DNA of 64,000 nucleotides from Silurus meridionalis (lineage: Eukaryota > Chordata > Actinopteri > Siluriformes > Siluridae). Positions 1 through 27,590 of the stretch are shown here, in pieces (position 1 is the first letter of the stretch; the number at the start of each line of letters is the position of its first letter). A program made the position numbers and the translations under genes. The notes under the pieces were generated by a model. It had not been told where the DNA came from and did no database searches. It worked only from the letters and a program-made list of their open reading frames with translations. Location of the stretch: contig NC_060898.1 in the NCBI RefSeq assembly GCF_014805685.1, positions 7,971,001 through 8,035,000 on the forward strand. Direction: 5' to 3'.

Positions 1-525
1 ATCAAACCTTAAAGTAGAACACAACAGCTTCCATTTGTCTTTTCAGTAAATTGTTGTTGGCACAGCATCACTAAAACCCTCAAAATCTTCACCTGGTCTT
101 GATGGGTCAGTGAGTTTATGTCCAACTTAGATCAGATTGCAATCTGAGATGTAATGTAAGGACATTTCTTGAAACCCCTGTTACCTCCATGTCAGGTCAA
201 ACCAGTGTGGCAATTTTCACACTTCTCTCTAAAAACTGTAGACTGTTGCATGTAAAAAACAATCAGCAGGTTCAGAAATCCCCCCCATTCTCAAGTCTAA
301 TCAGAGCTCTTGCATGTGTTTATGCATTGTGCTGCTGCCAAATGATTTATCGTTCACAATAAAGTAGCTATCAGTGTATAATGTGGATATAGTTAAAGAA
401 ACTTATAATTAAACTTCAAATTAAGTATATCATAGGAAGTCTCTGGAAAACCAATGATTGAGAACATAATACTATTTTTAATTGCATTATATTATCAATA
501 TTTTTTATAAAGACAGAAATCATAC

Positions 526-17397
<16,872 letters not shown>

Positions 17398-17907
17398 CTC
17401 TAAAGAGTGAAGACTATACCTAATGAAACAAAAGCACAGACATTTGGTTTAATTAAAACAAATTTAAACCATAATTATACCACAACCAGTATATATCAAT
17501 AGAACATCAAAACCAAGTGAATTTATTGTTGATATCAAAAAGAAAAGGTTTGTTATTTATTTACTTAATATTTTGTTTACCATCACAAATTTCTTTAGCG
17601 ACTATAATATGATCGGGAATGCATAATTAATAATAATAATAAAAAAAACACAATTAGGCACAAATATTTAGCAAAAGGTGGAATGAGTATGAGTGCGATT
17701 TATGAGGTAACACATAACCCCTTTCGGCTAAGTACCTGTTAAACCAGGAACCTATTTGTTTATGTTAAGCAAATTCAGCCGGCCATCAAGGTTAGCGTCC
17801 CACGGGGGCAAAGCAGATTTATTGGCACAACACAATGCGCATACAGTGGTCATTCTGGTCATATTGTCACTACTCACAATACAAATGTGATTCATGTGTG
17901 AAGTTTC
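17398..17907. other. 5' UTR start and intron, no further feature
   Basis: Includes about 22 bases of probable 5' UTR next to the ATG, then AT-rich intron sequence. Nothing else recognised. Confidence 0.5.
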
Positions 17908-18450
17908 AATTCAATTCTTTTTTATTTGTATAGCGCTTTTAAAAATGAACATTGTCTCAAAGCAGCTTTACACAGATAACGTGGTGATTAAAAGTTAATA
18001 TGTTCTTCATGAGTAAGTTTGTCCCTGATGAGCAAGCCGGTGGCGACTTTTCTGCAAGGAAAAACTGCCTGAGATGGCATAAGGAAAAAACTTTGAGAGG
18101 AATCAGACTCAAGAGGGAACCCATCCTTATCTGGGTTGCACCGAATGTCCATTTGTAGCAGATATACAATGTTGCGGGGTACAGTGATGATGATCAGAAG
18201 CGAACTGTATTCCTAAGTCAGTGTAGGAGACTGTTGACATTAACAACAGTCCAATCGATCCTCAAAACGCCCGTTCTTACTCCGGAATTTCATGGAACCA
18301 CCCAGGTTTGTTTGTTGATGTTTGTTGATGAGAAACTGTCCCAAGCTGCACAGAGTGGCCTCCAGTCGAAGAGAACACTATCCAGAGGCAGGCCTGGACG
18401 AAGTGGGAAGATCCACAGAGGGGAAAGGGGCAGGAAAAGTGGTCACTAGT
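17908..18450 (-). repeat. Dispersed repeat with LINE-like tail (AAGCGCTATACAAATAAAAxxGAATTGAA)
   Basis: Reads from its tail: TTCAATTCAATTCTTTTTTATTTGTATAGCGCTTTT, then ATGAACATTGTCTCAAAGCAGCTTTACA and GTCCCTGATGAGCAAGCCGGTGGC. The same text, sense or antisense, recurs at 21650-21915, 21955-22018, 22133-22397 and 45318-45495, so it is a family with a defined 3' end. A retroposon tail is likely; clade not assigned. Confidence 0.7.
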
Positions 18451-20250
18451 GTCATTTTAGCACCAAGAAGTTAAGTGTGTGTTGGGCTGTGACAGTTTAA
18501 ATGCATTTCATGTACTTAGACACTGAAGAACTTTAACTTTTATTGCTGAAATTGATGTGAGAATTACAGCTGGGTTCGAAACAAGTCTTTAATTATTTTT
18601 ATTTTTCATAAATTTTATAGCTTAAAAATGGAATCTTACAGAAAATTTGAGGTCTATATTGCTTGCATTTAGTTTAGTTTTGCCACATCAGCTTTACCAG
18701 CTACATTTCTTAGGTCCATCGTACAATACAAGTCTTTCAAAGCCCTGGTGGATATCATCGTCTCTAAACTAAAAAGAAATGTTATACAGTCCAGCGATTA
18801 TTACAATATTGGTGGTTCTTTACTTTTCAATTAATACACATGGGTTCAATCCAGTGTGGCATAGTTTTCACTGCAGTGTGTATCTCAAATGATTTATTAT
18901 TCTGAGGTTCTTCCGCTTGGCAGAATATGTGGCAAAAAAGAAAGTGAATGAAACAGTGAAATGGAAAGTAAACACTTGGGGGAAATTCCTTTACAAGCCA
19001 GTGGTAACTAACAAAGGAAACTGTTGATAGTATTAAGACAACACTTTGCTACTTGTCTGGTACAATAAGCAATAAAGAATTTGGAATATTTAGCAAAATG
19101 GTTACATGTACACGATTCACAGAAGGAAAAGTAACGTAGGGCTAAAACAATTCCAAATACAAATAATCATCAAGGCAAATTAACTGAATTGATGCTTTAT
19201 TTAGTTCTTTTAACTACACATGCAGCATTGTGTGAAGAAAATTGATATGAAAGCCTGTTTTCGCTACGTAAAAAAACATTTGCCTTAATCCAACTCCTAT
19301 TTTTTCTGCAAGAAAGAGTTTTTTTCCTCGCAATTCCAACTTCCCGGCAATTGCAACTTTATTTGTCACAACTTCCCCTATATTTTTGCCAATCGATCAG
19401 CGTCACCCCTCTGTAGTGCCAGAAAGCTTTACACATTATAAATAAAACTGGCTACAATCAATACATTTGTACGGAATCAAACTAAGAACAAGACAAATGA
19501 AGCAGAGGTGGTCTTGTTTATAGATCAACTTCGAACTTCCGTCTTACAACATGGTTACTGGTGGACGCACCAACAATTTTGGATATTTACGTGAAATAAT
19601 GTCGCAATTGCGAGGAAAAAAAAGGAATTCGCCATTTTTAATGTGGCTAAAACGGACTTCCATAGACTCAGGCCAAAGAAAATGACAGTTTTCTTAAACA
19701 TCAAGAAAACATGCGTTTCCTTTTTAATTTTCTTTTTTAAAGAGTAATTTGAAATGTATTTTTTTTATGATTTTTTTGTATTTTGATGTAATATGGTCAT
19801 TAAATGCACTAAATGGTTTTAGTTTTAACAGATATTCTTGTATGTAATTTCAGCAATAACATTTTTAATTTGTTTAAAAAGCAAACAAATGAATTGTTTA
19901 TTTTAAGAGACTGGTTGTATTTTTTCGTGTATATTTATTATTGCTCTTTAATAAAGAAAAAGTTCTTATCCAATTAATAGATGGAATAATCGGTAGAATA
20001 CTTGATTACTAAAATAATCGATAGCTACAGCCCTATTCTGTAGTTTCCCATCACTGAGTGAAAAGGTTCATAGTAGCACTGGGTAAATCTCCATATGCAA
20101 GGCCTTAGAACAAAACAACCATCTTAATACAAACCATTCTTGAAAGAGCTGAAAGTTAAGAGTCTAAATAATCATGCATTCAACCTCAGTAATCAGTTTA
20201 TCCTGGTCAGGTTTAAATTCAGACCCTGTGCTGGGAACTCTGGGTGGAAC
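18451..20250. other. sec16a first intron, weak repeat traces only
   Basis: About 1.8 kb of AT-rich DNA. TAGGGCTAAAACAATTCC at about 19138 and AATCGATAGCTACAGCCCTA near 20035 look like opposing ends of an old hAT-like unit, but I found no target duplication. No exon seen. Confidence 0.4.
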
Positions 20251-20251
20251 A

Positions 20252-20297
20252 ACACACTCACTCACTCACATACACATACACATACACACACACACCT
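20252..20297. repeat. CA-rich microsatellite
   Basis: CACTCACTCACATACACATACACATACACACACACAC run. Confidence 0.85.
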
Positions 20298-20829
20298 GTG
20301 TCAATCTAAGGCTGTCAATCCACCAGTACCCCCAGCTCAGGTCAAAACCACGAACTTTAAAGCTGTGAGGTAGCGACACTACCCGATGCATCGATGTGCC
20401 ATTTATACAGGGGGTGCAAAAAATTCATGTTTTTCAAATAAGTGTAACTTTGCTAACTTTCAATATTTTTTTTTTATTAACACCAAAACAACTGGTAATA
20501 AATGCATTTTTGATAGGTATACATTGATTATTTATTTAAGGAAGATTATATCGGAAAAAGATGGCGTCTGAGGGAAACGTTGGACGGTAACAACGTAATA
20601 GTTTTTTTGTTTGTTTTTTTTATGCTTGACGGCAAAAACATGATGCTTCACGTTCCATTGCGCCATGGCGACTAAAACTAAACCCTCAGAACTACTCGCA
20701 GGAGGTGCGAGGTGGTTGCCGACCTCCCTCTTCCCAACTACTACCCATTTCAAAAACATGCGTTCTTTTAGCACCACTATAAATAGTTTGTAATAGTCAT
20801 CATTTTGAAGCAAAAGACCCTGCAACACA

Positions 20830-21190
20830 CAGATAAGACAGTTGAGAAGGTCAAGTTCCCTCTTCTGGGATTTAATCCAGACACTGCATCCACAAAGCCA
20901 CCAGCATTGTGGATGTCCACACGAAAACTCTTCACCCTCCTGCCGTATTGCAAAAGGTAGCAAAGCTTCCACACCCTCACGGCCGGACCGTTTCAGTTAC
21001 TTCCCCCAAGCCATTAGACTCCTTAATATACATGGGGACTGGAGTGACCCACACCCACACACAAACACACACTCTTATACTTAAGTAAACACCTTTCCAG
21101 TCCCTTTGCGATTCTTCTTAAGTTTGCTGCAAACTAATACGTTTATCTCTGCAGCATTTATTATTATACTGTAATATCTGTTTGCACTTT
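20830..21190 (+). repeat. Decayed LINE 3'-end fragment
   Basis: Contains CACCAGCATTGTGGATGTCCACACG...CTTCACCCTCCTGCCGT...TCAGTTACTTCCCCCAAGCCATTAGACTCCTTAAT, the decayed end of a fish LINE ORF (residues like SIVDVHT...TLHPPAV...FPQAIRLLN), then a TTTGCACTTTA-rich tail. Frames are broken. L2-like by memory, not by search. Confidence 0.55.
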
Positions 21191-21649
21191 ACTTCACACT
21201 AGAACTTTGTACAATGGTTCTATAGGAACGTTGTTTACATTTCACAGTGTGTCGTACCAGTTGTGTATGGTTTAAACAACAAAAAATCCACCTGAGATGA
21301 TTTGACTTGGTCAAAGTTCTGAAATATAAAAGTCAAAATATCGAAAAAAATATCAAGAGTGCCAAATGCACTGTGTTGTAGAGTTGATTTCTGGATAGGA
21401 ACTTAACATGGCATTCATGTAAAGACGCAGTATTTCGAAGCAACATTGGAAAAAGCGCAAAAGCCAAAATAAATGCAACCTCTGCAGAGACTTCATCACA
21501 TCATTTCCTCATGAACAGCCTAAATACAATTGAGATTACTTTGGAAGGTTAAACTCAAGAACCATGAAAATACATTTGGACTGTATTGAATATTAAAAAG
21601 TCTGCTACAGTAGCTTAGGAATACAGTAGCCATGTACAGTTTTGCAAAC

Positions 21650-21915
21650 AAGTGTCCATCAGTAAACAGTTCATAACCACAACAATGATGGAATTTTAAT
21701 GAATGGACATTTGGTGTCAACCAGATGAAGATGGGATCTCTCAAGGTTTCTTTATTATACATTTCAGAGAGTTTTTCTTTGCCATAGTTGCCACCGGCTT
21801 GTTTATCAGGGACAGACTTACACAAAAAGAACATTCTTATTCATTCTTTATCACCGCATTATCTGTGTAAAGCTGCTTTGAGACAATGTTCATTGTTGAA
21901 AGCGCTACACAAATT
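21650..21915 (+). repeat. Copy of the CTGCTTTGAGACAATGTTCATTG dispersed repeat
   Basis: Sense copy with GCTTGTTTATCAGGGACAGACTTACA, then GTAAAGCTGCTTTGAGACAATGTTCATTGTTGAAAGCGCTACACAAAT. Same family as 17908-18450. Confidence 0.7.
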
Positions 21916-22017
21916 TATGAACTTTTTAGCATTTAAATTTATATCCATGATTATTTCCTTCTGTAAAGCTGCTTTGGGACAATGTCCATTGATTGAAAGT
22001 GCTAGAAGATTGAACTG

Positions 22018-22780
22018 AATTTCCTACTTGTTTCCACAATCAACTGCACAGTACGAGTGCTTGCTAGACAAACAAGGGTGTGTTGTTGTGTTATTGCCTT
22101 ATTTCCAACCGAATATCAAATTCAAGTGACAATTGGGGCATTTAAAGCCGTCTTTCCTCTCTATCGGACTATATACTGAACTAAAGACAGCTGTAGAAAT
22201 GGATGGCCACATGGACACCTCTCAAATGAGGATGGGTTCATTCAATTCGAGTTTTTCCTTGCCTCTGTCCACCACTCGCTTGCTCATTAGGGATAGGGAC
22301 ACATTTATGAATTTTGAATTCGTATGCATAATCTATTTCTTTCTGTAAAGCTAAGTTTGGACCATGTCCATTGTTCGAAGTGCTATACACCTGACTTAAA
22401 TGTCTTACTTGTTTCCACAAGTCAACTGCACAGTACGAGTGCTTGCTAGACAAACAAGGATGTCCTGTTGTGTTATAGAGTTGGTATCAAAAACCTTGTT
22501 TCCAATCGAATATCAAACACAAGTGACAACTATTAAATTTTAAAGTGTCTTTTCTCTTTTTAGGTCTACATACTGAATTAAATACAGTTATAAAAATATA
22601 TGAAGACACGGACAAGTTTCAGTCGAGGCACGTTTGTTATGAAGCTTGTGACCTCACTTCCGGTTTGGCCAAGGTCTCTTTAAACCTAGTCAGCTATTTT
22701 TTATTTAATTTCTATTTGACTTTATTTAGCTGTCACTAGCCTCTAAGGAGATACAGTCACTCTGAGAAACCAAAACGTCC
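22018..22780. repeat. Imperfect tandem duplication, unit about 382 bases
   Basis: TTGTTTCCACAATCAACTGCACAGTACGAGTGCTTGCTAGACAAACAAGG at 22028 recurs as TTGTTTCCACAAGTCAACTG... at 22410; each is followed by AATATCAAA(T/C)(T/A)CAAGTGACAA and a diverged TATACTGAACTAAA / CATACTGAATTAAA stretch. The first unit also contains a degraded copy of the dispersed repeat (22133-22397). Confidence 0.75.
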
Positions 22781-23362
22781 ACTTTCAAGATTTGAGCAAG
22801 GAACTAAACTATGTCGAAAAACAACAGCAGACAAGTCAACAGCAAGCTAGTTGAAAGTTACCCGATGCTAGCGCTATATCAGCATGATATACCGGTAATC
22901 CTTCTAATGCATTCTGAACGATCAGCGAAAGATGTTAGAATTCGGAAATTGGCAAAGCAAAAAAAACACTTATTTCGTCTAAATCAAAATAGTTCAACCA
23001 GTAATAGTTCGAATAATCGTGTAGGAGAGGGGAGATGGAAACAGCCAATCAAGCCGGATTAACGCAGTTCGGCTAACTAGCACACGTACCATCGTATCAG
23101 TTGGACAGAACTGCGGCCATGTTGTGCCTTGAACATGACAGCGATCATAACGGCACACAATCGGCATGTTTTAAAGCTTTATTCTGTATCTTTTTTTTCC
23201 TCCCATTAACTTGCTGCAGACTCGCAACTCAACTCGGGTTAGTTGGCTAGCTAACTAGCATTTGACGTCCCCTCCGTTAGCATGTTAGCCCAGAAAGGGG
23301 GAAAAGCCTACTATAAAGTATATCATGCTGGAAAACCACAGAATATCACTTCTGATATTTAC

Positions 23363-23640
23363 CTGTGAGGTGAAGTCGAAAATTCAGTCTAAAGCACAGC
23401 GCGTGGTTTTGTTGCAGCGGTACGCGTCATTAGGGCTAACGCTTATCCGCCATCTTTGCGAAGCGCATCTTGAGCGACGTGTACATGAGACGTTACGTCA
23501 CATTGCGTTCACAGGAGACGTCACAGTGCGTTTCGGCAGCGTGCAAATGAAACGTCACAGGAGCGCCACGTCCTGCTCGAGTAGTGGCAGTGAAACTCCT
23601 GCATCTTTTCGAGCTGTTCCACGTGTGATCTGAGTTTGCG
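23363..23640 (-). promoter_or_regulatory. sec16a: Putative sec16a promoter and non-coding exon 1
   Basis: The most CpG-rich stretch between sec16a and pdcl. A donor CTCACAG|GTAAAT (minus) sits at 23363/23362. Upstream of it are a YY1-type AAGATGGCGG motif (minus, 23447-23456) and three ACGTCAC half-CRE motifs at 23495, 23518 and 23552. Exon 1 would be non-coding, as the ATG lies in the next exon 5.9 kb away. Inferred from composition and motifs; no transcript evidence. Confidence 0.55.
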
Positions 23641-23689
23641 AGCCCCATTGCTGGATTGAAATACAAGACAGAAAGACTGAAAGTGGATC

Positions 23690-24118
23690 TTCACCGATTT
23701 GTTTTCACAAGGCACATTGAGGCAGACAAATGTTCCCTCTACTTCAACTAGAAGACCCCAAACCCGTTCCAGCATGACAATGCCTCTGTGCATAAAGCAA
23801 CCTCCATGAATATATTGTTTACTTGGGTTGAAATAGGTGGAAGATCTTACGTGGCCTACTGTAAACATCTAACCAAACCCTAATGAACACCTTTGGGATG
23901 AATTGGAAGCCTGAGTGCCCCACAGGCATCCTCAACCTACACCAGTACCTGACTTTACTAATGCCCTTGGGGTGGAAAGAGCATGAATCACCCAAGCACC
24001 TTCCTAGTGGATCTGCCCAGAAGCATGGAGGTTATTATAACAGCAAATGGGGCTAAATATGAATGGGATGTTTAAAATGTAATGGTCAGGTGTCTAAAAT
24101 GCTTACATATACTGTATT
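23690..24118 (+). mobile_element. Tc1/mariner relic, TGGACAAAAG family
   Basis: Keeps AAACCCGTTCCAGCATGACAATGCC and CCTAATGAACACCTTTGGGATGAATTGG (remnant of the NPxEHLWDEL motif) and a right end GGTCAGGTGTCTAAAATGCTTACATATACTGTA. The left end is truncated. Confidence 0.75.
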
Positions 24119-24189
24119 TATTATAATATTCACAACATTATTTTAATAACTATAATAAAATAGAAGTGTTATTTTTTTATTTGATCAAT

Positions 24190-24479
24190 TAACAAAATGG
24201 ACCAGATAAGAAATCCAAATAAAATCAATGTTTAGTGTGATCACCCTTTGTCTAAGGATGTAGGCTGCCTCAAATCCTTCTGTCTCTTCATGTAATTCCA
24301 GACATACTAAATGATGTTAGGAACAGGACTCTTTGGGGTGAATCTATGCATGACGGATAAGTATCGGCCTGTATTTCTCAGTATTGAGCACACCATTAGT
24401 CCTGACCAGCCCCAAACTTGCAAGGAACCTCCACCATGCTTCACTGCTGCCTGTAGACTCTTACAGAAATCTTACAAAG

Positions 24480-24482
<3 letters not shown>
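24190..24482 (-). mobile_element. Tc1-type relic fragment
   Basis: Antisense transposase text such as CACCATGCTTCACTGCTGCCTG and a GTTAGTGTGATCACCCTTTG-like sequence. No intact ends, and it stops at the microsatellite starting at 24483. Confidence 0.5.

Positions 24483-24571
<89 letters not shown>
24483..24571. repeat. (AT)28 then (AC)16 microsatellite
   Basis: Perfect dinucleotide runs: AT to about 24538, then AC to 24571. Confidence 0.98.
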
Positions 24572-24573
<2 letters not shown>

Positions 24574-24599
24574 GATAGTTAATGCATGTGAACATTTTT

Positions 24600-24790
24600 A
24601 AACATACAGTATCTCACGAAAGTATCTGTACAGCTTTTACTTGTTCATTCAGGGTGTACTCAGGGTGTACACAGTAACATTGACTACTCTAAAATATTTC
24701 CAAGTTTCATTTTTATAGTATTCTTTCTTAAGAAGATCTACTAAAATGGTTTCTGAAATGTGAGGGGTGTACTCACTTTGTCAATTTATA
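24600..24790. mobile_element. Tc1-type terminal fragment
   Basis: ACAGTATCTCACGAAAGTATCTGTACAG ... GAAATGTGAGGGGTGTACTCACTTTG resembles the end of a Tc1 family whose termini read 'TATCTCACAAAAGTGAGTACACCCCTCACATTT'. Internal sequence is lost. Confidence 0.5.
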
Positions 24791-24821
24791 TATTTTATAA
24801 ATATATATATTATATATAATA

Positions 24822-25690
24822 ATGTGAAATTACACACGGGAAAAGTATTGAACACGCTTACGGAAATTTATTTAATACTTTGTACAAAAGCCTTTGTTGG
24901 TAATGACAGCTTCAAGATGCCTCCTGTATGGAGAAACTAATTGCGCGTATTGTTCAGGTGTGATTTCTATTTTTCTGCACAAATATTCTTCAAATCTTAA
25001 ATGTTTTGTGGCCTCTTCTATGAACTCTGATCTTTAGTTCTTTCTATAAATTTTTAATGGGATTCAAGTCAGGTGATTGGCTGGACCATTCTAGCAGCTT
25101 TATTTTCTTTCTCTGAAACCAATTGAGTTTCCTTGGCTGTGTGTTTGGGATCATCTTCTTGCTGAAATGTCCAACCTCGTTTCATCTTCATCCTGGTAGA
25201 TGGCAGCAGATTTTTATCAAGTATGTCATTCATCCTTCCTTCAATTATATGAAGTATGACAGTATTGAATGCTCAAAAAAACAGCCCCACACCATGATGT
25301 TCCCACCTCCAAACTTCACTGTTGGTATACTGTTTTTGAAAGTTATGTGCACTGCCATTCCTCCAAACATGGTGTGTATTATGGCATCTAAAGAGTTACA
25401 TTTTGGTCTCATCTGACTAGACTTACTGGAACATTCAGATATTTAGAAATCCTTCTGTAACCAATAACATTAGTATGTTTTGCAACAATAAGGTTGCGAG
25501 CGCTTTGCTTTTACCCATCATGAGATGTTTTCTCTGTGACACCTTGGTAATGGGACACCTTTATATAGGCCACCACTTGGGACTGAACCAGCTGATATTA
25601 ATTTGCACTGAATTATATTAGCTCCATGCCTTTTTGCACCCCCCTTTCTTCATGTATTCAATACTTTTCCCTGCATCATTTCACATTACT
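24822..25690 (-). mobile_element. Tc1-like transposon, heavily decayed
   Basis: Inverted ends: GTGAAATTACACACGGGAAAAGTATTGAACACG at 24822 and CATGTATTCAATACTTTTCCCTGCATCATTTCAC ending near 25690. The antisense body keeps AAACAGCCCCACACCATGATGTTCCCACC (HHGxxNIMVWGCF remnant), TCATCTTCTTGCTGAAATG (second Asp region) and GGGATTCAAGTCAGGTGATTGGCTGG (SPDLNPI remnant). Not coding. Confidence 0.8.
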
Positions 25691-27314
25691 TCATTTATGG
25701 ACATCTGTAAATTGATTTCTTTGCATGTGTGTGTTGTTACAAACATCTGGTAAAAATTTAACATCAGTAGCTTCTTAAGAAATATATTAACTGAGCAAAA
25801 TGGTGACGTATATATTTTCTTTATAAATGCAAGGATAAACATCCTTTACCCATACATGAACATGTATTCTATACGCATTTGGGTCGTATTTATGTGTATT
25901 TGGAAAAATGTTACATATATAAAAACAGCCATTTTTTGCAATATTTTGAAATATATGTGGCATATATGAACAAGTATCCGACATATTTCTATATCTGTGA
26001 AATCCAAATATGAACGTATAAAATATACGTGCTTTGCATATTTTACCACATATCATATTTCTGTATGGGGACACTCATTATTGTATCACTTTCCAGACCT
26101 TCAGCAAGTATTTCGGATGCCACCTGCTCCATTTTTCTGCATCCCAGTTTCACTTAGCCTTTACATGTCAGAGATATGGTTTTGCCACAATTCTTCCACG
26201 AAAAAAAGTACATGGGTGTACCTGAGTTTAGACAAAACTTTTACAGTACTGTTATATTATGGCTGACAGTAGCAGAAAACCTGATATGATCGTCTGCTGT
26301 TGTAGCCCACGTTTCAGATGTTTTTTTGCTCACCGTGGTTGTAGTTTATGAAATCTATTCAACTAGTCCTTTATGTATAAACATCCATGCTATGATTAAA
26401 GAAAGACAAACATTTCCTGTTCTCTGATGTTAATAACTGAAAATCTTTACCTGTATCTCCAAAATTTATTCTCCTGCTGCCACATCTGCAGCAATTAAAA
26501 ACAAACAGGATCAGGATCAGCAGAAACTCAGCCATTTTTTAATCTTTTCATCACTGATAGAATGCACACTTATAAAATTTAGAAAACTAACTAAAGTGTC
26601 TCAGACAAAATTGCGATTTAAAGCTAAAATAACGCACATAGAAAACAGAAAATATATATATCACATTCAGCTAAAACTAGAATAAATAGTTACACACAGA
26701 TAGATGTCTGACTTGTTCTACCTCCAGGATTGCACAGTGCAAAATAGAGGCTTTCTTATTAAAAGAAACATAAAAACATTTTTCATAAATTCTGATAATG
26801 ATGACATGCTGAAACAGTCTCGTATTATCTTTTGGGGACTTGTGTGTTACAAGAGCTACACAATGCTAAGACTAACCTGTACCCAAAAGGAAATCTTGCG
26901 GACATGCAAATTGTACCCACACTGACAAAACCCTGGTGTATGTGTCTATCGGTCTGCATCACACTACACACACCTGAACACCCTGCAGCAGTTTCTTTTT
27001 GTGTTTGGTCCAGTGAGTTGAGTTTAGTAGAAAATTCTGTATATGTAAACCAGGTCCACTAATTACAGTCACATATTAGCAAACATTGTGTGTGTGGGTC
27101 CATCTGTGATTTGGTCACTTCAAACGATAATGAACTGTTATGCAGTTGCCTGTGTGTATTTGTGTACACTAAATGTGTATAGTTTACATCCAGGATATGT
27201 GAAAGTTGCTGGAGGCTTAAGTGCACGTGTGTGTACTCAGATGTAACTGGTTTTGGTAATTTCAGTCAGCAATGAGCTATTGAATGAAAGCAGAGATGTA
27301 TAGTGGTTTTGTCG
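25691..27314. other. Intergenic region downstream of pdcl
   Basis: AT-rich region without a recognised host exon. A candidate minus-strand polyadenylation signal AATAAA for pdcl lies at 26465-26470, about 850 bases beyond its stop; this is weak. Confidence 0.4.
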
Positions 27315-27590
27315 TTAGTCTATATCCAGGTCACTGTCGGAGTCATTGGTGTTGCTGGTGCGAATGGATGAAGGTGTGGCAGTGTGTGGGAGTTTCTCAG
27401 GGAGCAGGCCATACTCCTGCAGCAGTGCCTCAACATCAGTGGCGTAGAAGTCGTCACCCAGCTGGTCGGAGACGCGTAGCAGGTTACCCACCAGATCACC
27501 CCTGCGGTACAGCAGCAGTGCGGGCAGCGCCGAGCTGCGAAACAGAGCACTGGTGCCCAGGACCGAGCCCTGCGCTGCGCAGAACTTCAC
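27315..27590 (-). CDS. pdcl: pdcl last coding exon
   Basis: 276 bases including the TAA at 27317-27315. Starts VKFCAAQGSV and encodes the last part of the thioredoxin-like fold (LPALLLYRRGDLVGNL, VSDQLGDDFYATDVEALLQE) and the acidic tail. Confidence 0.97.
   Translation of the reverse strand: MKFCAAQGSVLGTSALFRSSALPALLLYRRGDLVGNLLRVSDQLGDDFYATDVEALLQEYGLLPEKLPHTATPSSIRTSNTNDSDSDLDID

Noticed and set aside
19138..20035. Possible hAT element with TAGGGCT / AGCCCTA ends
   Set aside because: No 8-bp target duplication could be found and the inner sequence is unassigned; kept only as a weak remark.
22811..23062. 83-codon plus-strand ORF starting MSKNNSRQVNSK
   Set aside because: Looked like a possible LINE ORF1 start or small gene, but there is no downstream continuation, splice support or recognisable domain, and it lies among repeats.
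25787..26074. 95-codon minus-strand ORF rich in Tyr/His/Ile
   Set aside because: AT-rich, repetitive ATATGAACA-type sequence, no family recognised; likely chance.
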